A DNA stretch of 64,000 nucleotides from Gibbula magus (lineage: Eukaryota; Mollusca; Gastropoda; Trochida; Trochidae). This document shows, piece by piece, positions 49,043 through 60,300 of the stretch (positions within the stretch are counted from its first letter, which is position 1; each line of letters begins with the position of its first letter). Below the pieces are notes generated by a model. That model made no database searches and was not told the DNA's origin. It saw only the letters and a list, made by a program, of their open reading frames with translations. The stretch is from the NCBI GenBank assembly GCA_936450465.1, contig CAKZFU010000096.1, positions 25,439 to 89,438 of the forward strand. Reading direction: 5' to 3'. A program made the position numbers and the translations under genes.

Positions 49043-49054
49043 GGAATCTTTTGG
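49043..49054. other. Minus-to-plus junction J2, copy 2 (palindrome centre)
   Basis: The spacer GGAATCTTTTGG lies between the arms CACTTTT and AAAAGTG. It differs from copy 1 by one base (TTGG for TTGA). The neighbouring CTGTAGGTCGC mismatch is also shared, confirming common descent. The right flank has a private GTTGTGTAGG near 49,119. Confidence 0.9.
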
Positions 49055-49279
49055 AAAAGTGAATGCGTCTATGCGACCGGCAGCATGTGAGCTTCCATAG
49101 GAGACCATCAAAAGTTGTGTAGGCCAAAGTGACTTTTGGCCCAAAATTGGGCCTACAGGAATGACTATAACGGCATGGTTGCCGATAAGACGGTCACCGA
49201 TTCCAAAAGTGAATGCGTCTATGCGACCGACAGCATGTGAGCTTCCATAGGAGACCATCAAAAGTTGTCTAGGCCAAAG

Positions 49280-52200
49280 TCACCTTTTGGCCCATTTTTG
49301 GGCATGACTATAACGGCACGGGTTGCCGATAAGACGGTCACCGATTCCAAAAGTGAATGCGTCTATGCGACCGGCAGCATGTGAGCTTCCATAGGAGACC
49401 ATCAAAAGTTGTCTAGGCCAAAGTGACTTTTGGCCCAAAATTGGGCCTACAGGAATGACTATAACGGCATGGTTGCCGATAAGACGGTCACCGATTCCAA
49501 AAATGAATGCGTCTATGCGACCGACAGCATGTGAGCTTCCATAGGAGACCATCAAAAGTTGTCTAGGCCAAAGTCACCTTTTGGCCCATTTTTGGGCATG
49601 ACTATAACGGCACGGTTTGCCGATAAGACGGTCACCGATTCCAAAAGTGAATGCGTCTATGCGACCGGCAGCATGTGAGCTTCCATAGGAGACCATCAAA
49701 AGTTGTCTAGGCGAAAGTGACTTTTGGCCCAAAATTTGGCCTACAGGAATGACTATAACGGCATGGTTGCCGATAAGACGGTCACCGATTCCAAAAGTGA
49801 ATGCGTCTATGTGACCGACAGCATGTGAGCTTCCATAGGAGACCATCAAAAGTTGTCTAGGCCAAAGTCACCTTTTGGCCCATTTTTGGGCATGACTATA
49901 AGGGCACGGGTTGCCGATAAGACGGTCACCGATTCCAAAAGTGAATGCGTCTATGCGACCGACAGCATGTGAGCTTCCATAGCAGACCATCAAAAGTTGT
50001 CTAGGCCAAAGTCACCTTTTGGCCCATTTTTGGGCATGACTATACGGCACGGGTTGCCGATAAGACGGTCACCGATTCCAAAAGTGAATGCGTCTATGCG
50101 ACCGACAGCATGTGAGCTTCCATAGGAGACCATCAAAAGTTGTCTAGGCCAAAGTCACCTTTTGGCCCATTTTTGGGCATGACTATAACGGCACGGGTTG
50201 CCGATAAGACGGTCACCGATTCCAAAAGTGAATGCGTCTATGCGACCGGCAGCATGTGAGCTTCCATAGGAGACCATCAAAAGTTGTCTAGGCCAAAGTG
50301 ACTTTTGGCCCAAAATTGGGCCTACAGGAATGACTATAACGGCATGGTTGCCGATAAGACGGTCACCGATTCCAAAAATGAATGCGTCTATGCGACCGAC
50401 AGCATGTGAGCTTCCATAGGAGACCATCAAAAGTTGTCTAGGCCAAAGTCACCTTTTGGCCCATTTTTGGGCATGACTATAACGGCACGGTTTGCCGATA
50501 AGACGGTCACCGATTCCAAAAGTGAATGCGTCTATGCGACCGGCAGCATGTGAGCTTCCATAGGAGACCATCAAAAGTTGTCTAGGCGAAAGTGACTTTT
50601 GGCCCAAAATTTGGCCTACAGGAATGACTATAACGGCATGGTTGCCGATAAGACGGTCACCGATTCCAAAAGTGAATGCGTCTATGTGACCGACAGCATG
50701 TGAGCTTCCATAGGAGACCATCAAAAGTTGTCTAGGCCAAAGTCACCTTTTGGCCCATTTTTGGGCATGACTATAAGGGCACGGGTTGCCGATAAGACGG
50801 TCACCGATTCCAAAAGTGAATGCGTCTATGCGACCGACAGCATGTGAGCTTCCATAGGAGACCATCAAAAGTTGTCTAGGCCAAAGTCACCTTTTGGCCC
50901 ATTTTTGGGCATGACTATACGGCACGGGTTGCCGATAAGACGGTCACCGATTCCAAAAGTGAATGCGTCTATGCGACCGACAGCATGTGAGCTTCCATAG
51001 GAGACCATCAAAAGTTGTCTAGGCCAAAGTCACCTTTTGGCCCATTTTTGGGCATGACTATAACGGCACGGGTTGCCGATAAGACGGTCACCGATTCCAA
51101 AAGTGAATGCGTCTATGCGACCGGCAGCATGTGAGCTTCCATAGGAGACCATCAAAAGTTGTCTAGGCCAAAGTGACTTTTGGCCCAAAATTGGGCCTAC
51201 AGGAATGACTATAACGGCATGGTTGCCGATAAGACGGTCACCGATTCCAAAAGTGAATGCGTCTATGCGACCGACAGCATGTGAGCTTCCATAGGAGACC
51301 ATCAAAAGATGTCTAGGCCAAAGTCACCTTTTGGCCCATTTTTGGGCATGACTATAACGGCACGGGTTGCCGATAAGACGGTCACCGATTCCAAAAGTGA
51401 ATGCGTCTATGCGACCGGCAGCATGTGAGCTTCCATAGGAGACCATCAAAACTTGTCTAGGCCAAAGTGACTTTTGGCCCAAAATTAGGCCTACAGGAAT
51501 GACTATAACGGCATGGTTGCCGATAAGACGGTCACCGATTCCAAAAGTGAATGCGTCTATGCGACCGACAGCATGTGAGCTTCCATAGGAGACCATCAAA
51601 AGTTGTCTAGGCCAAAGTCACCTATTGGCCCATTTTTGGGCATGACTATAAGGGCACGGGTTGCCGATAAGACGGTCACCGATTCCAAAAGTGAATGCGT
51701 CTATGCGACCGACAGCATGTGAGCTTCCATAGCAGACCATCAAAAGTTGTCTAGGCCAAAGTCACCTTTTGGCCCATTTTTGGGCATGACTATACGGCAC
51801 GGGTTGCCGATAAGACGGTCACCGATTCCAAAAGTGAATGCGTCTATGCGACCGACAGCATGTGAGCTTCCATAGGAGACCATCAAAAGTTGTCTAGGCC
51901 AAAGTCACCTTTTGGCCCATTTTTGGGCATGACTATAACGGCACGGGTTGCCGATAAGACGGTCACCGATTCCAAAAGTGAATGCGTCTATGCGACCGGC
52001 AGCATGTGAGCTTCCATAGGAGACCATCAAAAGCTGTCTAGGCCAAAGTGACTTTTGGCCCAAAATTGGGCCTACAGGAATGACTATAACGGCATGGTTG
52101 CCGATAAGACGGTCACCGATTCCAAAAGTGAATGCGTCTATGCGACCGGCAGCATGTGAGCTTCCATAGGAGACCATCAAAAGATGTCTAGGCCAAAGTC
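49280..52200 (+). repeat. 875-bp six-monomer unit, tandem copies
   Basis: CTATAAGGGC occurs at 49902, 50777 and 51652, spaced exactly 875 bp. The one-base deletion ACTATACGGC follows each at about +141 (~50,043, 50,918, 51,793). AGCAGACC is present in the first and third units, but the second reads AGGAGACC, so it was reverted or converted. Another copy lies at 43355-44229. This is a young higher-order unit of six monomers (294+581 bp). Confidence 0.88.
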
Positions 52201-54532
52201 ACCTTTTGGCCCATTTTTGGGCATGACTATAACGGCACGGGTTGCCGATAAGACGGTCACCGATTCCAAAAGTGAATGCGTCTATGCGACCGGCAGCATG
52301 TGAGCTTCCATAGGAGACCATCAAAAGTTGTCTAGGCCAAAGTGACTTTTGGCCCAAAATTAGGCCTACAGGAATGACTATAACGGCATGGTTGCCGATA
52401 AGACGGTCACCGATTCCAAAAGTGAATGCGTCTATGCGACCGACAGCATGTGAGCTTCCATAGGAGACCATCAAAAGTTGTCTAGGCCAAAGTCACCTTT
52501 TGGCCCATTTTTGGGCATGACTATAACGGCACGGGTTGCCGATAAGACGGTCACCGATTCCAAAAGTGAATGCGTCTATGCGACCGGCAGCATGTGAGCT
52601 TCCATAGGAGACCATCAAAAGTTGTCTAGGCCAAAGTGACTTTTGGCCCAAAATTGGGCCTACAGGAATGACTATAACGGCATGGTTGCCGATAAGACGG
52701 TCACCGATTCCAAAAGTGAATTCGTCTATGCGACCGACAGCATGTGAGCTTCCATAGGAGACCATCAAAAGTTGTCTAGGCCAAAGTCACCTTTTGGCCC
52801 ATTTTTGGGCATGACTATAACGGCACGGGTTGCCGATAAGACGGTCACCGATTCCAAAAGTGAATGCGTCTATGCGACCGGCAGCATGTGAGCTTCCATA
52901 GGAGACCATCAAAAGTTGTCTAGGCCAAAGTGACTTTTGGCCAAAAATTAGGCCTACAGGAATGACTATAACGGCATGGTTGCCGATAAGACGGTCACCG
53001 ATTCCAAAAGTGAATGCGTCTATGCGACCGACAGCATGTGAGCTTCCATAGGAGACCATCAAAAGTTGTCTAGGCCAAAGTCACCTTTTGGCCCATTTTT
53101 GGGCATGACTATAACGGCACGGGTTGCCGATAAGACGGTCACCGATTCCAAAAGTGAATGCGTCTATGCGACCGGCAGCATGTGAGCTTCCATAGGAGAC
53201 CATCAAAAGTTGTCTAGGCCAAAGTGACTTTTGGCCCAAAATTGGGCCTACAGGAATGACTATAACGGTATGGTTGCCGATAAGACGGTCACCGATTCCA
53301 AAAGTGAATGCGTCTATGCGACCGGCAGCATGTGAGCTTCCATAGGAGACCATCAAAAGTTGTCTAGGCCAAAGTCACCTTTTGGCCCATTTTTGGGCAT
53401 GATTATAACGGCACGGGTTGCCGATTAGACGGTCACCGATTCCAAAAGTGAATGCGTCTATGCGACCGGCAGCATGTGAGCTTCCATAGGAGACCATCAA
53501 AAGTTGTCTAGGCGAAAGTGACTTTTGGCCCAAAATTGGGCCTACAGGAATGACTATAACGGCATGGTTGCCGATAAGACGGTCACCGATTCCAAAAGTG
53601 AATGCGTCTATGCGACCGACAGCATGTGAGCTTCCATAGGAGACCATCAAAAGTTGTCTAGGCCAAAGTCACCTTTTGGCCCATTTTTGGGCATGACTAT
53701 AACGGCACGGGTTGCCGATAAGACGGTCACCGATTCCAAAAGTGAATGCGTCTATGCGACCGGCAGCATGTGAGCTTCCATAGGAGACCATCAAAAGTTG
53801 TCTAGGCCAAAGTGACTTTTGGCCCAAAATTAGGCCTACAGGAATGACTATAACGGCATGGTTGCCGATAAGACGGTCACCGATTCCAAAAGTGAATGCG
53901 TCTATGCGACCGACAGCATGTGAGCTTCCATAGGAGACCATCAAAAGTTGTCTAGGCCAAAGTCACCTTTTGGCCCATTTTTGGGCATGACTATAACGGC
54001 ACGGGTTGCCGATAAGACGGTCACCGATTCCAAAAGTGAATGCGTCTATGCGACCGGCAGCATGTGAGCTTCCATAGGAGACCATCAAAAGTTGTCTAGG
54101 CCAAAGTGACTTTTGGCCCAAAATTGGGCCTACAGGAATGACTATAACGGTATGGTTGCCGATAAGACGGTCACCGATTCCAAAAGTGAATGCGTCTATG
54201 CGACCGGCAGCATGTGAGCTTCCATAGGAGACCATCAAAAGTTGTCTAGGCCAAAGTCACCTTTTGGCCCATTTTTGGGCATGATTATAACGGCACGGGT
54301 TGCCGATTAGACGGTCACCGATTCCAAAAGTGAATGCGTCTATGCGACCGGCAGCATGTGAGCTTCCATAGGAGACCATCAAAAGTTGTCTAGGCGAAAG
54401 TGACTTTTGGCCCAAAATTGGGCCTACAGGAATGACTATAACGGCATGGTTGCCGATAAGACGGTCACCGATTCCAAAAGTGAATGCGTCTATGCGACCG
54501 GCAGCATGTGAGCTTCCATAGGAGACCATCAA
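52200..54532 (+). repeat. 882-bp six-monomer unit, duplicated
   Basis: CGGTATGGTT at 53269 and 54151, and GCCGATTAGACGG at 53426 and 54308, repeat at 882 bp (3 x 294). The adjoining GGGCATGATTATAA is shared as well. The unit follows the 875-bp repeats without a break, so two differently built six-mers lie side by side. Confidence 0.85.
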
Positions 54533-54694
54533 AAGTTGTCTAGGCCAGAGTCACCTTTTGGCCCATTTTTGGGCATGACTATAACGGCACGGGTTGCCGA
54601 TAAGACAGTCACCGATTCCAAAAGTGAATGCGTCTATGCGACCGACAGCATGTGAGCTTCCATAGGAGACCATCAAAAGTTGTCTAGGCCAAAG

Positions 54695-55980
54695 TCACCT
54701 TTTGGCCCATATTTGGGCATGACTATAACGGCACGGGTTGCCGATAAGACGGTCACCGATTCCAAAAGTGAATGCGTCTATGCGACCGGCAGCATGTGAG
54801 CTTCCATAGGAGACCATCAAAAGTTGTCTAGGCCAAAGTGACTTTTGGCCCAAAATTAGGCCTACAGGAATGACTATAACGGCATGGTTGCCGATAAGAC
54901 GGTCACCGATTCCAAAAGTGAATGCGTCTATGCGACCGACAGCATGTGAGCTTCCATAGGAGACCATCAAAAGTTGTCTAGGCCAAAGTCACCTTTTGGC
55001 CCATTTTTGGGCATGACTATAACGGCACGGGTTGCCGATAAGACGGTCACCGATTCCAAAAGTGAATGCGTCTATGCGACCGGCAGCATGTGAGCTTCCA
55101 TAGGAGACCATCAAAAGTTGTCTAGGCCAAAGTGACTTTTGGCCCAAAATTGGGCCTACAGGAATGACTATAACGGCATGGTTGCCGATAAGACGGTCAC
55201 CGATTCCAAAAGTGAATGCGTCTATGCGACCGACAGGATGTAGGCTTCCATAGGAGACCATCAAAAGTTGTCTAGGCCAAAGTCACCTTTTGGCCCATTT
55301 TTGGGCATGACTATAACGGCACAGGTTGCCGATAAGACGGTCACCGATTCCAAAAGTGAATGCGTCTATGCGACCGGCAGCATGTGAGCTTCCATAGGAG
55401 ACCATCAAAAGTTGTCTAGGCGAAAGTGACTTTTGGCCCAAAATTGGGCCTACAGGAATGACTATAACGGCATGGTTGCCGATAAGACGGTCACCGATTC
55501 CAAAAGTGAAATGCGTCTATGCGACCGGCAGCATGTGAGCTTCCATAGGAGACCATCAAAAGTTGTCTAGGCCAAAGTCACCTTTTGGCCCATTTTTGGG
55601 CATGACTATAACGGCACGGGTTGCCGATAAGACGGTCACCGATTCCAAAAGTGAATGCGTCTATGCGACCGACAGCATGTGAGCTTCCATAGGAGACCAT
55701 GAAAAGTTGTCTAGGCCAAAGTCACCTTTTGGCCCATTTTTGGGCATGACTATAACGGCACGGGTTGCCGAAAAGACGGTCACCGATTCCAAAAGTGAAT
55801 GCGTCTATGCGACCGGCAGCATGTGAGCTTCCATAGGAGACCATCAAAAGTTGTCTAGGCCAAAGTGACTTTTGGCCCAAAATTGGGCCTACAGGAATGA
55901 CTATAACGGCATGGTTGCCGATAAGACGGTCACCGATTCCAAAAGTGAATGCGTCTATGCGACCGACAGCATGTGAGCTT
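54695..55980 (+). repeat. Copy of 44.52-45.66 kb at +10,171 bp
   Basis: It shares CCCATATTTGGG with AAAATTAGGCC in the first dimer, CATGTAGGC (55242) and CTAGGCGAAAG (55422) with the 44.5-kb block. Between 55.5 and 55.98 kb it carries an extra 144-bp monomer and an extra A in GTGAAATGCG (~55,510). That explains the change of offset from 10,171 to 10,316 bp at the junction. TTGCCGAAAAGACGG near 55,770 is another local variant. Confidence 0.85.
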
Positions 55981-55990
55981 ATCGGCAACC
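55972..55990. other. Plus-to-minus orientation junction J1, copy 3
   Basis: GCATGTGAGCTT-ATCGGCAACCC is identical in the immediate join to J1 at 45,664, exactly 10,316 bp away. The downstream GATGGGCTCC (56057) matches 45741, but the TAGACAAC next to it lacks the A seen in copies 1 and 2. From here orientation stays minus to the window end, so this copy may represent the original breakpoint. That order is inference. Confidence 0.92.
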
Positions 55991-57069
55991 CGTGCCGTTA
56001 TAGTCATGCCCAAAAATGGGCCAAAAGGTGACTTTGGCCTAGACAACTTTTGATGGGCTCCTATGGAAGCTCACATGCTGTCGGTCGCATAGACGCATTC
56101 ACTTTTGGAATCGGTGACCGTCTTATCGGCAACCCGTGCCGTTATAGTCATGCCCAAAAATGGGCCAAAAGGTGACTTTGGCCTAGACAACTTTTGATGG
56201 TCTCCTATGGAAGCTCACATGCTGCCGGTCGCATAGACGCATTCACTTTTGGAATCGGTGACCGTCTTATCGGCAACCCGTGCCGTTATAGTCATGCCCA
56301 AAAATGGGCCAAAAGGTGACTTTGGCCTAGACAACTTTTGATGGTCTCCTATGGAAGCTCACATGCTGTCGGTCGCATAGACGCATTCACTTTTGGAATC
56401 GGTGACCGTCTTATCGGCAACCATGCCGTTATAGTCATTCCTGTAGGCCCAATTTTGGGCCAAAAGTCACTTTGGCCTAGACAACTTTTGATGGTCTCCT
56501 ATGGAAGCTCACATGCTGCCGGTCGCATAGACGCATTCACTTTTGGAATCGGTGACCAACTTATCGGCAACCCGTGCCGTTATAGTCATGCCAAAAAATG
56601 GGCCAAAAGGTGACTTTGGCCTAGACAACTTTTGATGGTCTCCTATGGAAGCTCACATGCTGCCGGTCGCATAGACGCATTCACTTTTGGAATCGGTGAC
56701 CGTCTTATCGGCAACCCGTGCCGTTATAGTCATGCCCAAAAATGGGCCAAAAGGTGACTTTGGCCTAGACAACTTTTGATGGTCTCCTATGGAAGCTCAC
56801 ATGCTGTCGGTCGCATAGACGCATTCACTTTTGGAATCGGTGACCGTCTTATCGGCAACCATGCCGTTATAGTCATTCCTGTAGGCCCAATTTTGGGCCA
56901 AAAGTCACTTTGGCCTAGACAACTTTTGATGGTCTCCTATGGAAGCTCACATGCTGCCGGTCGCATAGACGCATTCACTTTTGGAATCGGTGACCGTCTT
57001 ATCGGCAACCCGTGCCGTTATAATCATGCCCAAAAATGGGCCAAAAGGTGACTTTGGCCTAGACAACTT

Positions 57070-60000
57070 TTGATGGTCTCCTATGGAAGCTCACATGCTG
57101 TCGGTCGCATAGACGCATTCACTTTTGGAATCGGTCACCGTCTTATCGACAACCATGCCGTTATAGTCATTCCTGTATGCCCAATTTTGGGCCAAAAGTC
57201 ACTTTGGCCTAGACAACTTTTGATGGTCTCCTATGGAAGCTCACATGCTGCCGGTCGCATAGACGCATTCACTTTTGGAATCGGTGACCGTCTTATCGGC
57301 AACCCGTGCCGTTATAGTCATGCCCAAAAAAGGGCCAAAAGGTGACTTTGGCCTAGACAACTTTTGATGGTCTCCTATGGAAGCTCACATGCTGTCGGTC
57401 GCATAGACGCATTCACTTTTGGAATCGGTGACCGTCTTATCGGCAACCATGCCGTTATAGTCATTCCTGTAGGCCCAATTTTTGGCCAAAAGTCACTTTG
57501 GCCTAGACAACTTTTGATGGTCTCCTATGGAAGCTCACATGCTGCCGGTCGCATAGACGCATTCACTTTTGGAATCGGTGACCGTCTTATCGGCAACCCG
57601 TGCCGCTATAGTCATGCCCAAAAATGGGCTTAAAGGTGACTTTGGCCTAGACAACTTTTGATGGTCTCCTATGGAAGCTCACATGCTGTCGGTCGCATAG
57701 ACGCATTCACTTTTGGAATCGGTGACCGTCTTATCGGCAACCATGCCGTTATAGTCATTCCTGTAGGCCCAATTTTGGGCCAAAAGTCACTTTGGCCTAG
57801 ACAACTTTTGATGGTCTCCTATGGAAGCTCACATGCTGCCGGTCGCATAGACGCATTCACTTTTGGAATCGGTGACCGTCTTATCGGCAACCCGTGCCGT
57901 TATAGTCATGCCCAAAAATGGGCCAAAAGGTGACTTTGGCCTAGACAACTTTTGATGGTCTCCTATGGAAGCTCACATGCTGCCGGTCGCATAGACGCAT
58001 TCACTTTTGGAATCGGTGACCGTCTTATCGGCAACCCGTGCCGTTATAGTCATGCCCAAAAATGGGCCAAAAGGTGACTTTGGCCTAGACAACTTTTGAT
58101 GGTCTCCTATGGAAGCTCACATGCTGTCGGTCGCATAGACGCATTCACTTTTGGAATCGGTGACCGTCTTATCGGCAACCATGCCGTTATAGTCATTCCT
58201 GTAGGCCCAATTTTTGGCCAAAAGTCACTTTGGCCTAGACAACTTTTGATGGTCTCCTATGGAAGCTCACATGCTGCCGGTCGCATAGACGCATTCACTT
58301 TTGGAATCGGTGACCGTCTTATCGGCAACCCGTGCCGTTATAGTCATGCCCAAAAATGGGCCAAAAGGTGACTTTGGCCTAGACAACTTTTGATGGTCTC
58401 CTATGGAAGCTCACATGCTGTCGGTCGCATAGACGCATTCACTTTTGGAATCGGTGACCGTCTTATCGGCAACCATGCCGTTATAGTCATTCCTGTAGGC
58501 CCAATTATGGGCCAAAAGTCACTTTGGCCTAGACAACTTTTGATGGTCTCCTATGGAAGCTCACATGCTGCCGGTCGCATAGACGCATTCACTTTTGGAA
58601 TCGGTGACCGTCTTATCGGCAACCCGTGCCGTTATAGTCATGCCCAAAAATGGGCCAAAAGGTGACTTTGGCCTAGACAACTTTTGATGGTCTCCTATGG
58701 AAGCTCACATGCTGTCGGTCGCATAGACGCATTCACTTTTGGAATCGGTCACCGTCTTATCGACAACCATGCCGTTATAGTCATTCCTGTATGCCCAATT
58801 TTGGGCCAAAAGTCACTTTGGCCTAGACAACTTTTGATGGTCTCCTATGGAAGCTCACATGCTGCCGGTCGCATAGACGCATTCACTTTTGGAATCGGTG
58901 ACCGTCTTATCGGCAACCCGTGCCGTTATAGTCATGCCCAAAAATGGGCCAAAAGGTGACTTTGGCCTAGACAACTTTTGATGGTCTCCTATGGAAGCTC
59001 ACATGCTGTCGGTCGCATAGACGCATTCACTTTTGGAATCGGTGACCGTCTTATCGGCAACCATGCCGTTATAGTCATTCCTGTAGGCCCAATTTTTGGC
59101 CAAAAGTCTCTTTGGCCTAGACAACTTTTGATGGTCTCCTATGGAAGCTCACATGCTGCCGGTCGCATAGACACATTCACTTTTGGAATCGGTGACCGTC
59201 TTATCGGCAACCCGTGCCGCTATAGTCATGCCCAAAAATGGGCTTAAAGGTGACTTTGGCCTAGACAACTTTTGATGGTCTCCTATGGAAGCTCACATGC
59301 TGTCGGTCGCATAGACGCATTCACTTTTGGAATCGGTGACCGTCTTATCGGCAACCATGCCGTTATAGTCATTCCTGTAGGCCCAATTTTGGGCCAAAAG
59401 TCACTTTGGCCTAGACAACTTTTGATGGTCTCCTATGGAAGCTCACATGCTGCCGGTCGCATAGACGCATTCACTTTTGGAATCGGTGACCGTCTTATCG
59501 GCAACCCGTGCCGTTATAGTCATGCCCAAAAATGGGCCAAAAGGTGACTTTGGCCTAGACAACTTTTGATGGTCTCCTATGGAAGCTCACATGCTGCCGG
59601 TCGCATAGACGCATTCACTTTTGGAATCGGTGACCGTCTTATCGGCAACCCGTGCCGTTATAGTCATGCCCAAAAATGGGCCAAAAGGTGACTTTGGCCT
59701 AGACAACTTTTGATGGTCTCCTATGGAAGCTCACATGCTGTCGGTCGCATAGACGCATTCACTTTTGGAATCGGTGACCGTCTTATCGGCAACCATGCCG
59801 TTATAGTCATTCCTGTAGGCCCAATTTTGGGCCAAAAGTCACTTTGGCCTAGACAACTTTTGATGGTCTCCTATGGAAGCTCACATGCTGCCGGTTGCAT
59901 AGACGCATTCACTTTTGGAATCGGTGACCGTCTTATCGGCAACCCGTGCCGTTATAGTCATGCCCAAAAATGGGCCAAAAGGTGACTTTGGCCTAGACAA

Positions 60001-60300
60001 CTTTTGATGGTCTCCTATGGAAGCTCACATGCTGTCGGTCGCATAGACGCATTCACTTTTGGAATCGGTGACCGTCTTATCGGCAACCATGCCGTTATAG
60101 TCATTCCTGTAGGCCCAATTTTGGGCCAAAAGTCACTTTGCCCTATACAACTTTTGATGGTCTCCTATGGAAGCTCACATGCTGCCGGTCGCATAGACGC
60201 ATTCACTTTTGGAATCGGTGACCGTCTTATCGGCAACCCGTGCCGTTATAGTCATGCCCAAAAATGGGCCAAAAGGTGACTTTGGCCTAGACAACTTTTG
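57070..60300 (-). repeat. 1,614-bp duplication in the minus arm
   Basis: The private trio ATCGGTCACCG (57136/58750), TATCGACAACC and TGTATGCCC repeats at 1,614 bp, as does GGGCTTAAAGG (~57,628/59,242). 1,614 equals one 438-bp trimer plus four 294-bp dimers, or 11 monomers. The second copy has private changes such as AAAGTCTCTTTGG (~59,108) and AGACACATTC (~59,172). Confidence 0.88.

Larger units (their letters stand above)
49055..55980 (+). repeat. S2 array, plus orientation, right segment
   Basis: About 6.9 kb of plus-strand S2 containing two local amplifications: an 875-bp unit (49.28-52.2 kb) and an 882-bp unit (52.2-54.5 kb). It closes with a copy of 44.5-45.66 kb and then the third J1 junction. 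Variants such as AAAATTAGGCC (long tail) recur many times, showing local spread. No gene or unique sequence is seen. Confidence 0.93.

Noticed and set aside
45600..49100. Mobile element or site-specific inversion system causing the flips
   Set aside because: No terminal repeats, recombinase gene or crossover-site pair is visible. Flipped segments consist only of satellite, and their junctions are explained by microhomology joining plus direct duplication.
45600..56000. Orientation switches as assembly artefact
   Set aside because: Not fully excluded. However, duplicated junctions carry private differences (11-bp deletion, TTGA versus TTGG, CTAAACAAC) that a simple fold-back or collapsed assembly would not create.
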